The notes under the pieces were generated by a model that worked only from the letters and a program-made list of their open reading frames with translations, was not told the origin of the DNA and made no database searches. The position numbers were made by a program, and so were the translations under genes. From the NCBI RefSeq assembly GCF_041080655.1, contig NZ_CP163525.1, forward strand, positions 2,480,001 through 2,544,000: 64,000 nucleotides of DNA. Direction: 5' to 3'. This stretch comes from Streptomyces sp. CG4. GTDB taxonomy: Bacteria; Actinomycetota; Actinomycetes; Streptomycetales; Streptomycetaceae. The stretch's first letter is position 1; each line of letters starts with the position of its first letter. Positions 17,294 through 25,090 of the stretch are shown here, in pieces.

Positions 17294-19561
17294 TCAGCCG
17301 TCCAGGGTCAGCCGGGGCTTCGGGGCGTCCGTGCGCCCGGTCTGCGGGCGCCGGCTGCCCGCCCGGTACGGCGCGGGCCAGCCGACGCCCGGTCCGTCGT
17401 ACCCCTGCTCGGCCGCCGCGTGCAGGGTCCAGTGCGGGTCGTACAGGTGCGGACGGGCCAGCGCGCACAGGTCCGTACGCCCGGCGAGGATCAGGGAGTT
17501 GACGTCGTCCCAGGAGGAGATCGCGCCGACGGCGATCACCGGGACCCCCACCTCGTGCCGGATGCGGTCGGCGAACGGCGTCTGGTACGACCGCCCGAAC
17601 TCCGGCTGCTCCTCGGCCACGACCTGCCCGGTGGAGACGTCGATCGCGTCCGCCCCGTGCGCGGCGAAGGCGCGGGCGATCTCCACCGCGTCCTCGGCGG
17701 TCGTACCGCCCTCGGCCCAGTCGGTGGCCGAGATGCGGACCGTCATGGGCCGCTCGGCCGGCCACACCGCGCGTACGGCGTCGAAGACCTCCAGCGGGAA
17801 CCTCAGCCGCCGCTCCGGCGAGCCGCCGTAGGCGTCGGTGCGCCGGTTGGTGAGCGGGGACAGGAAGCCGGAGAGCAGATAGCCGTGCGCGCAGTGCAGT
17901 TCCAGCAGATCGAAGCCGGCCCGCGCGGCCCGCCAGGCGGCGGCCGTGAACTGCTCGCGGATGTCGGTGAGTTGGGCCCGGGAGAGCTGCCGCGGCACCT
18001 GGCTGCCCGGCTTGTACGGCAGGGGGGAGGCGGCGACGAGGGGCCAGTTGCCGTGGGGCAGCGGCTCGTCGATGCCGTCCCACATCAGCTTGGTGGAGCC
18101 CTTGCGGCCGGCGTGGCCGAGCTGTACGCCGATCGCGGTGCCGGGCGTCTGGGTGTGCACGAAGTCGGTGACCCGCCGCCATGCCTCGGCCTGCCGGCCG
18201 GTGTAGAGACCGGTGCAGCCCGGCGTGATGCGGCCCTCCTCGCTGACGCACACCATCTCGGTCATGACGAGCCCGGCCCCGCCGAGGGCGCGGGCGCCGA
18301 GATGCACGAGGTGGAAGTCGCCGGGGAGGCCGTCGGTCGCGGAGTACATGTCCATCGGCGACACCACGACCCGGTTGCGCAGGGTCAGACCGCGCAGCCG
18401 GAACGGGGTGAACATCGGGGGTGTGCCGGGCGGGCAGCCGAACTCGCGCTCGACCGCCGCGGTGAAGCGGGCGTCACGCAGCCGGAGGTTGTCGTGGGTG
18501 ACGCGGCGGCTGCGGGTGAGCAGGTTGAAGGCGAACTGGCGGGACGGCTGGTGGAGATAGAGGGGCAGGTTCTCGAACCATTCGAGGCTGGCCCGGGCGG
18601 CGCGCTGGGTGGAGGCGACGACGGGTTTGCGCTCCTCCTCGTAGGCCGCCAGCGCGCTGGGCACGTCCGGCTGTTCCTGCAGGCACGCGGCCAGGGCCAG
18701 CGCGTCCTCCACGGCGAGCTTGGTGCCGGAGCCGATGGAGAAGTGGGCGGTGTGCGCGGCGTCGCCGAGGAGGACGACATTGCCGTGCGACCAGCGGTCG
18801 TTGACCACCGTACGGAAGGTCGTCCAGGCCGAGTTGTTGGAGCGCAGGGGGCGGCCGCGGAGGGCTTCGGCGAAGGTCTTGGCGCAGCGTTCGATGGATT
18901 CCTGGGGGGTGACTTCGTCGAATCCCGCCGCCTTCCACACCTCTTCGCGCATTTCGATGATCACGGTGGAGGCGTCGGCCGCGTACGGATAGCCGTGCAG
19001 CTGCAGCACGCCGTACTCGGTCTCGGCGATCTCGAAGCGGAAGGCGTCGAAGGGGAAGTCGGCGGCGAGCCAGATGTAGCGGCAGCGGTGCTCGGTCAGC
19101 GTCGGGCGGAACGCCTCGGCGTAGGTCTCGCGGGTGGTGCTGCGCACCCCGTCGGCGGCGATGACGAGGTCGTACTCGGCGGAGAGGGCGTCCGGGTGAG
19201 GGGCCTCGGTACGGAACTCGATCCGCACGCCGAGGGAGCGGCAGCGCTCGTGCAGGATCTCCAGGAGGCGGCGGCGGCCGAGCGCGGCGAAGCCATGGCC
19301 GCCGGAGCGGTGGGTGACGCCCCGGTGCACGATGTCGATGTCGTCCCAGCGGACGAAGTCCCTTTGCAGGGCCTCGAAGACCACGGGGTCGGCGTGCTCG
19401 ATGCCGCCCAGTGTTTCGTCGGAGAGGACGACTCCGAAGCCGAAGGTCTCGTCGGGGGCGTTGCGTTCCCAGACCGTGATCTCACGGGTCGGGTCGAGCC
19501 GTTTCAGCAGCGCCGCCGCGTACAGGCCGCCCGGACCGCCGCCGGTGATCGCCACGCGCAT
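17294..19561 (-). CDS. 2-Aminobenzoyl-CoA monooxygenase/reductase-type fusion
   Basis: A 755-residue two-domain flavoprotein. Residues 1-380 are a class A flavin monooxygenase (GGGPGGLYAAALL at residue 7, the GDAAHTAHFSIGSGTKLA second FAD motif near 290). Residues 390-755 are an Old Yellow Enzyme domain (FTPFRLRGLTLRNRVVVSP, LGHAGRKGS, SPLTNRRTDAYGGS). This fusion and length are those of 2-aminobenzoyl-CoA monooxygenase/reductase of Azoarcus evansii, which hydroxylates and reduces 2-aminobenzoyl-CoA to a non-aromatic oxo-cyclohexene CoA ester. Salicylyl-CoA 5-hydroxylase is the alternative label, but the reductase half favours the anthranilate route. It follows the hydratase gene by six bases. 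Confidence 0.82.
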   Translation of the reverse strand: MRVAITGGGPGGLYAAALLKRLDPTREITVWERNAPDETFGFGVVLSDETLGGIEHADPVVFEALQRDFVRWDDIDIVHRGVTHRSGGHGFAALGRRRLLEILHERCRSLGVRIEFRTEAPHPDALSAEYDLVIAADGVRSTTRETYAEAFRPTLTEHRCRYIWLAADFPFDAFRFEIAETEYGVLQLHGYPYAADASTVIIEMREEVWKAAGFDEVTPQESIERCAKTFAEALRGRPLRSNNSAWTTFRTVVNDRWSHGNVVLLGDAAHTAHFSIGSGTKLAVEDALALAACLQEQPDVPSALAAYEEERKPVVASTQRAARASLEWFENLPLYLHQPSRQFAFNLLTRSRRVTHDNLRLRDARFTAAVEREFGCPPGTPPMFTPFRLRGLTLRNRVVVSPMDMYSATDGLPGDFHLVHLGARALGGAGLVMTEMVCVSEEGRITPGCTGLYTGRQAEAWRRVTDFVHTQTPGTAIGVQLGHAGRKGSTKLMWDGIDEPLPHGNWPLVAASPLPYKPGSQVPRQLSRAQLTDIREQFTAAAWRAARAGFDLLELHCAHGYLLSGFLSPLTNRRTDAYGGSPERRLRFPLEVFDAVRAVWPAERPMTVRISATDWAEGGTTAEDAVEIARAFAAHGADAIDVSTGQVVAEEQPEFGRSYQTPFADRIRHEVGVPVIAVGAISSWDDVNSLILAGRTDLCALARPHLYDPHWTLHAAAEQGYDGPGVGWPAPYRAGSRRPQTGRTDAPKPRLTLDG

Positions 19562-19567
19562 GAAGGC

Positions 19568-20395
19568 TCACCTCCCCCGCCACTTCGGCGGGCGCTTCTC
19601 CGTGAAGGCCGCGTGGAACTCCGCGTAGTCCTCGCCGTTCATCAGCAGGGCCTGGGTCGAGGCGTCCAGTTCCACGGACGCCGCCAACGGCATGTCCAGC
19701 TCGGCTGTCAGCAATGCCTTCGTCTGGGCGTACGCCAGGGCGGGGCCGTCCGCCAGGCGGCGGGCCAGAGCCGCCGCCGTCTCGTCCACGCGGCCCTCCT
19801 CGGCGAGGTCGCTGATCAGGCCGATGCGCTCGGCCTCGGGGGCCCGGACCGGTTCGCCCAGCATGAGCAGGCGGGTGGCGTGGCCGAGGCCGACGACCCG
19901 GGGCAGCAGATAGGCCGCGCCCATGTCGCCGCCGGACAGGCCGACGCGGGTGAAGAGGAAGGCGAAGCGGGCGGTCGGGTCCGCCACGCGGAAGTCGGCC
20001 GCCAACGCCAGGACCGCTCCGGCGCCCGCCGCCACTCCGTGCACCGCGGCGATCACCGGGAACGGGCATTCACGGATCGCCCGTACGACCTGGCCCGTCA
20101 TCCGGTTGAAGTCGAGCAGCTGGGCCGTGTCCATGGCGAGGGTGGCGCCGATGATCTCGTCGACGTCGCCGCCGGAGCAGAAGCCCCGCCCGGAACCGGC
20201 CAGCACCAGGGCGCGTACGGCACGCTCCCGGGACAGCTCGGCCAGCAGGTCGCGCAGGTCGGCGTAGGCGCCGAAGGTGAGCGCGTTGAGTTTCTCGGGG
20301 CGGGTGAGGGTGACGGTGGCGACCCCGTCGGCGAGCTGGACCCGTAGGTGCTCCCAGTCGGAGGTGCGGGCGGCGGAGCCGGTGAAGGGACTCAT
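19568..20395 (-). CDS. Enoyl-CoA hydratase/isomerase family protein
   Basis: A 275-residue crotonase-fold protein. The oxyanion-hole segments are visible (GRGFCSGGDVDE and HGVAAGAGAVLALAADFRVA), and LSGGDMGAAYLLPR takes the place of one catalytic acidic position with aspartate. The C-terminus ends AFTEKRPPKWRGR, typical of the family. It should hydrate or hydrolyse a ring-derived unsaturated CoA ester. It is first in the operon with the monooxygenase/reductase fusion, downstream of the shared promoter box. Confidence 0.82.
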   Translation of the reverse strand: MSPFTGSAARTSDWEHLRVQLADGVATVTLTRPEKLNALTFGAYADLRDLLAELSRERAVRALVLAGSGRGFCSGGDVDEIIGATLAMDTAQLLDFNRMTGQVVRAIRECPFPVIAAVHGVAAGAGAVLALAADFRVADPTARFAFLFTRVGLSGGDMGAAYLLPRVVGLGHATRLLMLGEPVRAPEAERIGLISDLAEEGRVDETAAALARRLADGPALAYAQTKALLTAELDMPLAASVELDASTQALLMNGEDYAEFHAAFTEKRPPKWRGR

Positions 20396-20446
20396 GACGT
20401 GCGGCCTCCTAGGGCGGCGGTGCCGTACGTTGCACTGTCCCTCGAA

Positions 20447-20473
20447 GTTATCACTTGTTTGTGACTGTCGTCA
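20447..20473. promoter_or_regulatory. Shared 27-bp promoter/operator box, copy 2
   Basis: GTTATC at 20447 and TGACTGTCGTCA at 20462, the same arrangement as at 14486-14512. On the minus strand it places GATAAC about 52 bases upstream of the enoyl-CoA hydratase start. The rest of the 20396-20691 gap holds no gene that I can support. Confidence 0.6.
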
Positions 20474-20691
20474 TGAGTGCGCGACACGCCTCGGTCGGAT
20501 TGGCCGAGTCCGGTCACGTGCGTCACCGGTCGTCGACAGCGCCGTAACAAGGGGCACGGACAGGCGAGGCGGGTCGTTCGCCGGGGTAAGCCGCCGGTAC
20601 CGGGGCCGAAGGTCCCGGGCGAAGCCCGTCGACGGCCCCTGCGGCCGGGGCCCGTACCATTCCTACAGTTGAAAGCAGGACAGCCTGCTCC

Positions 20692-21147
20692 ATGAACGGA
20701 CTCGCCTTGCACGAACGCCCCATCGAATCGGCCTCCTGGCGCATCGCGCTGCCGCACACCGCAGCGGCGGTGCCCGTGGCCCGCGCCCTGGTGCGCACGG
20801 CCCTCGCCGAGGTGGAGCACACGGCCGACTGTGACACCGCGGAGCTGCTCACGGCGGAACTGGTGGCCAACGCGGTGGAGCACACCGCCGGGCGAGGCCC
20901 GATAGAGCTGGTGGTGGAGCTGCTGCCGACCGGCTGCCAGGTCGAGGTGCACGACCCGGACCCGGCGCCGCCCGGCCATCTGGCCCGCCCGGTGATCGAG
21001 GAGCCCGACGTCTGGCAGGAGGGCGGGCGCGGGCTGCTGCTGATCCGCGCCCTCAGCTCGTCCTGCGGTCACCGCCCCACGGAGTCGGGCAAGGCGGTGT
21101 GGTTCAGACTGCCTGCGGTTCCCGCTCAGCGGCGGCGCTCGGCGTGA
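20692..21147 (+). CDS. ATP-binding protein, RsbW/SpoIIAB-like (HATPase)
   Basis: A 151-residue single-domain GHKL ATPase of the kind abundant in Streptomyces. The N box is seen in LLTAELVANAVEHTAG, the G1 box in VEVHDPDP and the G2 box in EEPDVWQEGGRGLLLIRALS. Such proteins act as anti-sigma factors or serine kinases of anti-anti-sigma proteins; no partner gene lies next to it. Its last 44 bases overlap the 3' end of the convergent permease gene, so the two transcripts are complementary at their ends. Confidence 0.8.
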   Translation: MNGLALHERPIESASWRIALPHTAAAVPVARALVRTALAEVEHTADCDTAELLTAELVANAVEHTAGRGPIELVVELLPTGCQVEVHDPDPAPPGHLARPVIEEPDVWQEGGRGLLLIRALSSSCGHRPTESGKAVWFRLPAVPAQRRRSA

Positions 21148-22552
21148 CCTCGGGGACGGCCGTGGCCAGCGTGGAGTGCCGGCGGCCGTAGCCGTAGTAG
21201 ATGAGCAGGCCCACCGCGAGGAACACGGCGAACTGGATCCAGGTCTGCCAGCCGGTCTCGTACATCAGGTACAGGCAGAAGGCGACGCCGAGCAGCGGGC
21301 CCACGGGGTAGAGGGGCACCCGGAAGCTGCGGGTGAGGCCCGGTTCGCGGCGGCGCAGGGCGATGACCACGATGTTGACTACGGCCATGATGGCGAGCGT
21401 GCCGATGGTGCACAGGTTCATCACGGCGTCGAGGGAGGCGAAGGCCGCCGGGACCGCGAAGACGACGGCGACGATCAGGGTGCCGGCGACCGGGGTGGCG
21501 GTCTTCGGGTTGACCTTCTCGAAGACGCGCGGGATCAGGCCGTCGCGGGACATCGACATCAGGATGCGGGTCTGGCCGTACATCACGGCGAGGACGACCG
21601 AGGCGATGGCGACGACCGCGCCGAAGGCGATCACACCGCCGCCGACGGCGGAGCCGGTGACCTCGTTGACGACGTAGGAGAGGGCCGCGGGGCGGCCGGC
21701 GACCTGCTTGCCGCCGATGGCGCCGATCGCGGCGACCGCGACCGCGCAGTAGAGCAGGGTCACCAGGCCCATGCAGACCATGATCGCGACCGGGATGTCC
21801 CGGCGCGGGTTCTTCGCCTCCTCGCCGGCCGTGGTGATCGCGTCGAAGCCGATGTAGGAGAAGAACGCGGCGGTGGTGCCCGCGCCGATGCCGCCGAGGC
21901 CGGCCGGCGAGAACGGGGTGAGGTTGCCGTGCTTGAAGGCGCTGTAGCCGATGGCGCAGAAGGCCAGCAGGACGACCAGCTTCACGGCGGCCATGGCGGC
22001 CGTCGCCCGGGCGCTCTCGCGCACCCCGCGCACCAGCAGGACGGAGGCCATGGCGATGACGATCACGGCGGGGAGGTTGACGACCCCGCCGTCGCCCGGT
22101 CCGGCGGACAGCGCGGCCGGGAGCTGCCAGCCGGTCAGGCTGTGCAGCAGCTCGTTGACGTACTGGCTCCAGCCGACGGCGACGGCCGAGATGGAGATGC
22201 CGTACTCCAGCAGCAGGCACCAGCCGACCAGGAAGGCGGTGGACTCGCCGAGTCCGGCGTAGGCGAAGGAGTACGAGGAGCCGGAGACCGGGATCGCGCC
22301 GCCCAGCTCCGCGAAGGAGAACGCGGTGAAGACGCAGGTGATCGCGGCGAGGACGAAGGAGACGACGACGGCAGGACCGGCCTGGGCGACCGAGTCGGAG
22401 AGGCCGACGAAGATGCCGGTGCCGACGATGGCGCCGACGCCGAAGCAGATGAGCTGGAAGAGGCCCATGGTGCGCTTCAGGCCGTGTCCCTCGCGGTCGG
22501 CGCCGGATTCGGCGACCAGCAGATGCGGGGACTTGATGCGGGGAGCGGGCAT
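21104..22552 (-). CDS. APC family amino-acid permease
   Basis: A 482-residue transporter with about twelve to fourteen hydrophobic segments. The family signature is GLFQLICFGVGAIVGTGIFV after a charged N-terminus with KRTMG, and FFSYIGFDAITTAGEEAKNP is the conserved middle stretch of the cationic amino-acid transporter subfamily. It should import or exchange an amino acid at the cell membrane. Its location beside ornithine carbamoyltransferase and arginine deiminase suggests arginine or ornithine, which is inference. Confidence 0.85.
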   Translation of the reverse strand: MPAPRIKSPHLLVAESGADREGHGLKRTMGLFQLICFGVGAIVGTGIFVGLSDSVAQAGPAVVVSFVLAAITCVFTAFSFAELGGAIPVSGSSYSFAYAGLGESTAFLVGWCLLLEYGISISAVAVGWSQYVNELLHSLTGWQLPAALSAGPGDGGVVNLPAVIVIAMASVLLVRGVRESARATAAMAAVKLVVLLAFCAIGYSAFKHGNLTPFSPAGLGGIGAGTTAAFFSYIGFDAITTAGEEAKNPRRDIPVAIMVCMGLVTLLYCAVAVAAIGAIGGKQVAGRPAALSYVVNEVTGSAVGGGVIAFGAVVAIASVVLAVMYGQTRILMSMSRDGLIPRVFEKVNPKTATPVAGTLIVAVVFAVPAAFASLDAVMNLCTIGTLAIMAVVNIVVIALRRREPGLTRSFRVPLYPVGPLLGVAFCLYLMYETGWQTWIQFAVFLAVGLLIYYGYGRRHSTLATAVPEVTPSAAAEREPQAV

Positions 22553-22602
22553 GCGGGTGGTGCTCGTTTCTGGTGGTGCGGGCGACCGTGATGCGGTCGC
22601 GG

Positions 22603-22636
22603 CGGCGGCCCCGGCAGGGGTGGTGCCGGGCCGCCG
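22603..22636 (-). terminator. Hairpin after argF/arcB
   Basis: Arms 22603-22616 and 22624-22636 pair over 13 bases with one bulge, 27 bases beyond the ornithine carbamoyltransferase stop. A second smaller hairpin (22582-22588 with 22594-22600) follows. These probably end the arc transcript before the permease gene. Confidence 0.5.
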
Positions 22637-22662
22637 GTCAGGATAAGGCCTGGTGACGTGGG

Positions 22663-23691
22663 TCAGGCAACGCTGTGTGACGTACCCGCCAGGGTGGCCA
22701 CGAGGACCGCCTTGATCGTGTGCATCCGGTTCTCCGCCTCGTCGAAGACCACGGAGTGCTCGGACTCGAACACCTCGTCGGTGACCTCCAGCTCGGTGAG
22801 CCCGTGCCGCTCGTGGATCTCACGGCCGACGGCGGTGCCGAGGTCGTGGAAGGCCGGCAGGCAGTGCAGGAACTTCACGTCCGGGTTGCCGGTGGCGGCG
22901 AGGACGTCCATGGTCACGGCGTACGGGCCGAGCAGCGCGATGCGCTCGTCCCAGACCTCCTTGGGCTCGCCCATCGACACCCATACGTCGGTGGCGATGA
23001 AGTCCGCGCCGCGCACGCCCTCCTTCACCTCGTCGGTGAGCGCGATCCGGGCGCCGGAGGCGGTGGCGAGCTGCCGGGCCAGCTCGATGATCGTCTCGTC
23101 CGGCCACAGCAGCCGGGGCGCGACGATCCGCACGTCCATGCCGAGCAGGGCGCCGGTGACCAGGTAGGAGTTGCCCATGTTGTAGCGGGCGTCGCCGAGG
23201 TAGGCGAAGGCGACCTCGGCCAGCGGCTTGTCGGTGTGCTCGGTCATGGTGAGCACGTCGGCGAGCATCTGGGTGGGGTGCCATTCGTCGGTGAGGCCGT
23301 TGTAGACGGGGACACCGGCGTAGGTGGCCAGCTCCTCGATGACGCCCTGGCCGTGTCCGCGGTACTCGATGGCGTCGAACATCCGGCCGAGAACGCGGGC
23401 GGTGTCCTTCACGGACTCCTTGTGCCCGATCTGCGAGCCGGCCGGGTCGAGGTAGGTGGTGTGGGCGCCCTGGTCGGCGGCGGCGACCTCGAAGGCGCAG
23501 CGGGTGCGGGTCGAGGTCTTCTCGAAGACGAGCGCGATGTTCTTGCCGCGCAGGTACTGCGTCTCGGCCCCGGCCTGCTTGGCGGCCTTCAGCTCGGCGG
23601 CCAGCTCGACCAGGTCGCGGAACTCCTCGTCGGTGAAGTCCAGCTCCTTGAGGAAGTGGCGGCCGGCGAGGGCGGTCGGGACTGTCGCCAT
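22663..23691 (-). CDS. argF: Ornithine carbamoyltransferase
   Basis: A 342-residue transcarbamylase. [13 protein letters not shown] carries the carbamoyl-phosphate STRTR motif, [11 protein letters not shown] and [10 protein letters not shown] the ornithine-side and HCLP motifs. It interconverts ornithine plus carbamoyl phosphate and citrulline in the cytoplasm. Being downstream of arginine deiminase points to the catabolic direction (an arcB role), although no carbamate kinase gene is seen in the window. The start ATG is at 23691 and 61 bases separate it from arcA. Confidence 0.9.
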   Translation of the reverse strand: MATVPTALAGRHFLKELDFTDEEFRDLVELAAELKAAKQAGAETQYLRGKNIALVFEKTSTRTRCAFEVAAADQGAHTTYLDPAGSQIGHKESVKDTARVLGRMFDAIEYRGHGQGVIEELATYAGVPVYNGLTDEWHPTQMLADVLTMTEHTDKPLAEVAFAYLGDARYNMGNSYLVTGALLGMDVRIVAPRLLWPDETIIELARQLATASGARIALTDEVKEGVRGADFIATDVWVSMGEPKEVWDERIALLGPYAVTMDVLAATGNPDVKFLHCLPAFHDLGTAVGREIHERHGLTELEVTDEVFESEHSVVFDEAENRMHTIKAVLVATLAGTSHSVA

Positions 23692-23752
23692 GGGGGCTCC
23701 AGATGACTAAGACTACAGGGGACCGTGGAAGTCTATACGACCTTTCACATTT

Positions 23753-24976
23753 TTATACGGCGTCTCGCTCCACGGGACAGCTCATGCACCGCGGTCCGCC
23801 CCGGCCCCGGCCCAGCTCGCTGCCCGGGATCTCGATCACCTCGATGCCCTGCTTGCGCAGGTGGGTGTTGGTCGTCGAGTTGCGCTCGTAGGCGACGACG
23901 ACGCCCGGTTCGACCGCGAGGACGTTGCAGCCGTCGTCCCACTGCTCCCGCTCGGCGGCGTGCACGTCCTGGGTGGCGGTCAGCACCCGGATCTCGCCGA
24001 GGCCGAGGGCGGCGGCGATCGCGCGGTGCATGTGCTCCGGCGGATGGTCGGTGACCTTCAGCTCCTTCTCGCCGACCCCCGGTTCGATGGTGTAGGAGCG
24101 CAGCATGCCGAGCCCGGCGTACTGGGTGAAGGTGTCACCGTCGACCATGGTCATCACGGTGTCGAGGTGCATGAAGGCGCGCCGCTTGGGCATGTCGAGC
24201 GCGACGATGGTGCGCGCCGAGCCGGCCGCGAACAGCTTGTACGCCAGCATTTCCACGGCCTGCGGCGTGGTGCGCTCGCTCATGCCGACCAGGACCGCGC
24301 CGTTGCCGATCACCAGCACATCGCCGCCCTCGATGGTGGAGGGGTGGTCGGCCTGCCCCTGGGACCAGACGTGGAACGTCTCGTCGCGGAACAGCGGATG
24401 GTGACGGTAGATGGCCTCGAAGTGGACGGTCTCGCGCTGCCGCGCGGGCAGCCGCATGGCATTGATGGCGACCCCGTCGTAGATCCAGGCGGAGGTGTCG
24501 CGGGTGAAGAGGTGGTTGGGGAGGGGTCCGAGGAGGAAGTCGTCGAGGTCCATCACATGGAAGCGGACCGAGGTCGGCTCCGCGTGCGCCTCCAGGAACT
24601 CCCGCTTGGTCATCCCACCCACGAGCACCTCGGCCAGCTCGGGCGCGGGCAGGGCGGCGAACGCGGCGCGCAGATGGTCGGTGGCGAGGGGGCCGTACTC
24701 CTTCTCGTGGAAGACCCGGTCGAGGACCAGAGTGCGGGCCTCGGGCAGTTCCAGGGCTTCGGCCAGCAGGTCACCGAAGAGGTGGACGGCGACTCCGCGG
24801 TCCCGCAGGGCGTCGGCGAACCCGTCGTGCTCGGCACGCGCCCGGCGCACCCACAGCACGTCGTCGAAGAGGAGGGCGTCCTTGTTGCTGGGAGTGAGCC
24901 TCTTGAGCTCTAGGTCGGGCCGGTGCAGGATCACGCGGCGCAGCCGACCGGCCTCGGAGTCGACGTGGTATGCCAT
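23753..24976 (-). CDS. arcA: Arginine deiminase
   Basis: A 407-residue guanidine-modifying enzyme that converts arginine to citrulline and ammonia. Family segments include [20 protein letters not shown] at the N-terminus, [15 protein letters not shown], the [14 protein letters not shown] substrate loop, [10 protein letters not shown] with the catalytic histidine and aspartate, and the nucleophile cysteine in [13 protein letters not shown] near the C-terminus. I use the ATG at 24976 that gives MAYHVDSE; the frame is open further upstream across the hairpin. It pairs with argF as an arginine deiminase pathway segment. Confidence 0.9.
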   Translation of the reverse strand: MAYHVDSEAGRLRRVILHRPDLELKRLTPSNKDALLFDDVLWVRRARAEHDGFADALRDRGVAVHLFGDLLAEALELPEARTLVLDRVFHEKEYGPLATDHLRAAFAALPAPELAEVLVGGMTKREFLEAHAEPTSVRFHVMDLDDFLLGPLPNHLFTRDTSAWIYDGVAINAMRLPARQRETVHFEAIYRHHPLFRDETFHVWSQGQADHPSTIEGGDVLVIGNGAVLVGMSERTTPQAVEMLAYKLFAAGSARTIVALDMPKRRAFMHLDTVMTMVDGDTFTQYAGLGMLRSYTIEPGVGEKELKVTDHPPEHMHRAIAAALGLGEIRVLTATQDVHAAEREQWDDGCNVLAVEPGVVVAYERNSTTNTHLRKQGIEVIEIPGSELGRGRGGPRCMSCPVERDAV

Positions 24977-25030
24977 GCCTCCATCCTGGCCGCAGCCGCC
25001 CGTCTTCACGCCCTTCTCGACCGTTTCCGC

Positions 25031-25069
25031 CCCTTCCTGTTCTCGTCCCATTGACGAGAACAGGAAGGG
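25031..25069. terminator. Perfect 17-bp inverted repeat between pnkp and arcA
   Basis: Arms 25031-25047 and 25053-25069 are perfect 17-base complements around a 5-base loop, 21 bases after the pnkp stop and 54 bases before the arcA start. The arms are less GC-rich than the usual Streptomyces terminator and there is no U-tract. It may end the pnkp transcript, or serve as an operator for arcA. Confidence 0.6.
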
Positions 25070-25090
25070 TGCGGATACGGCGGCCCGGTC

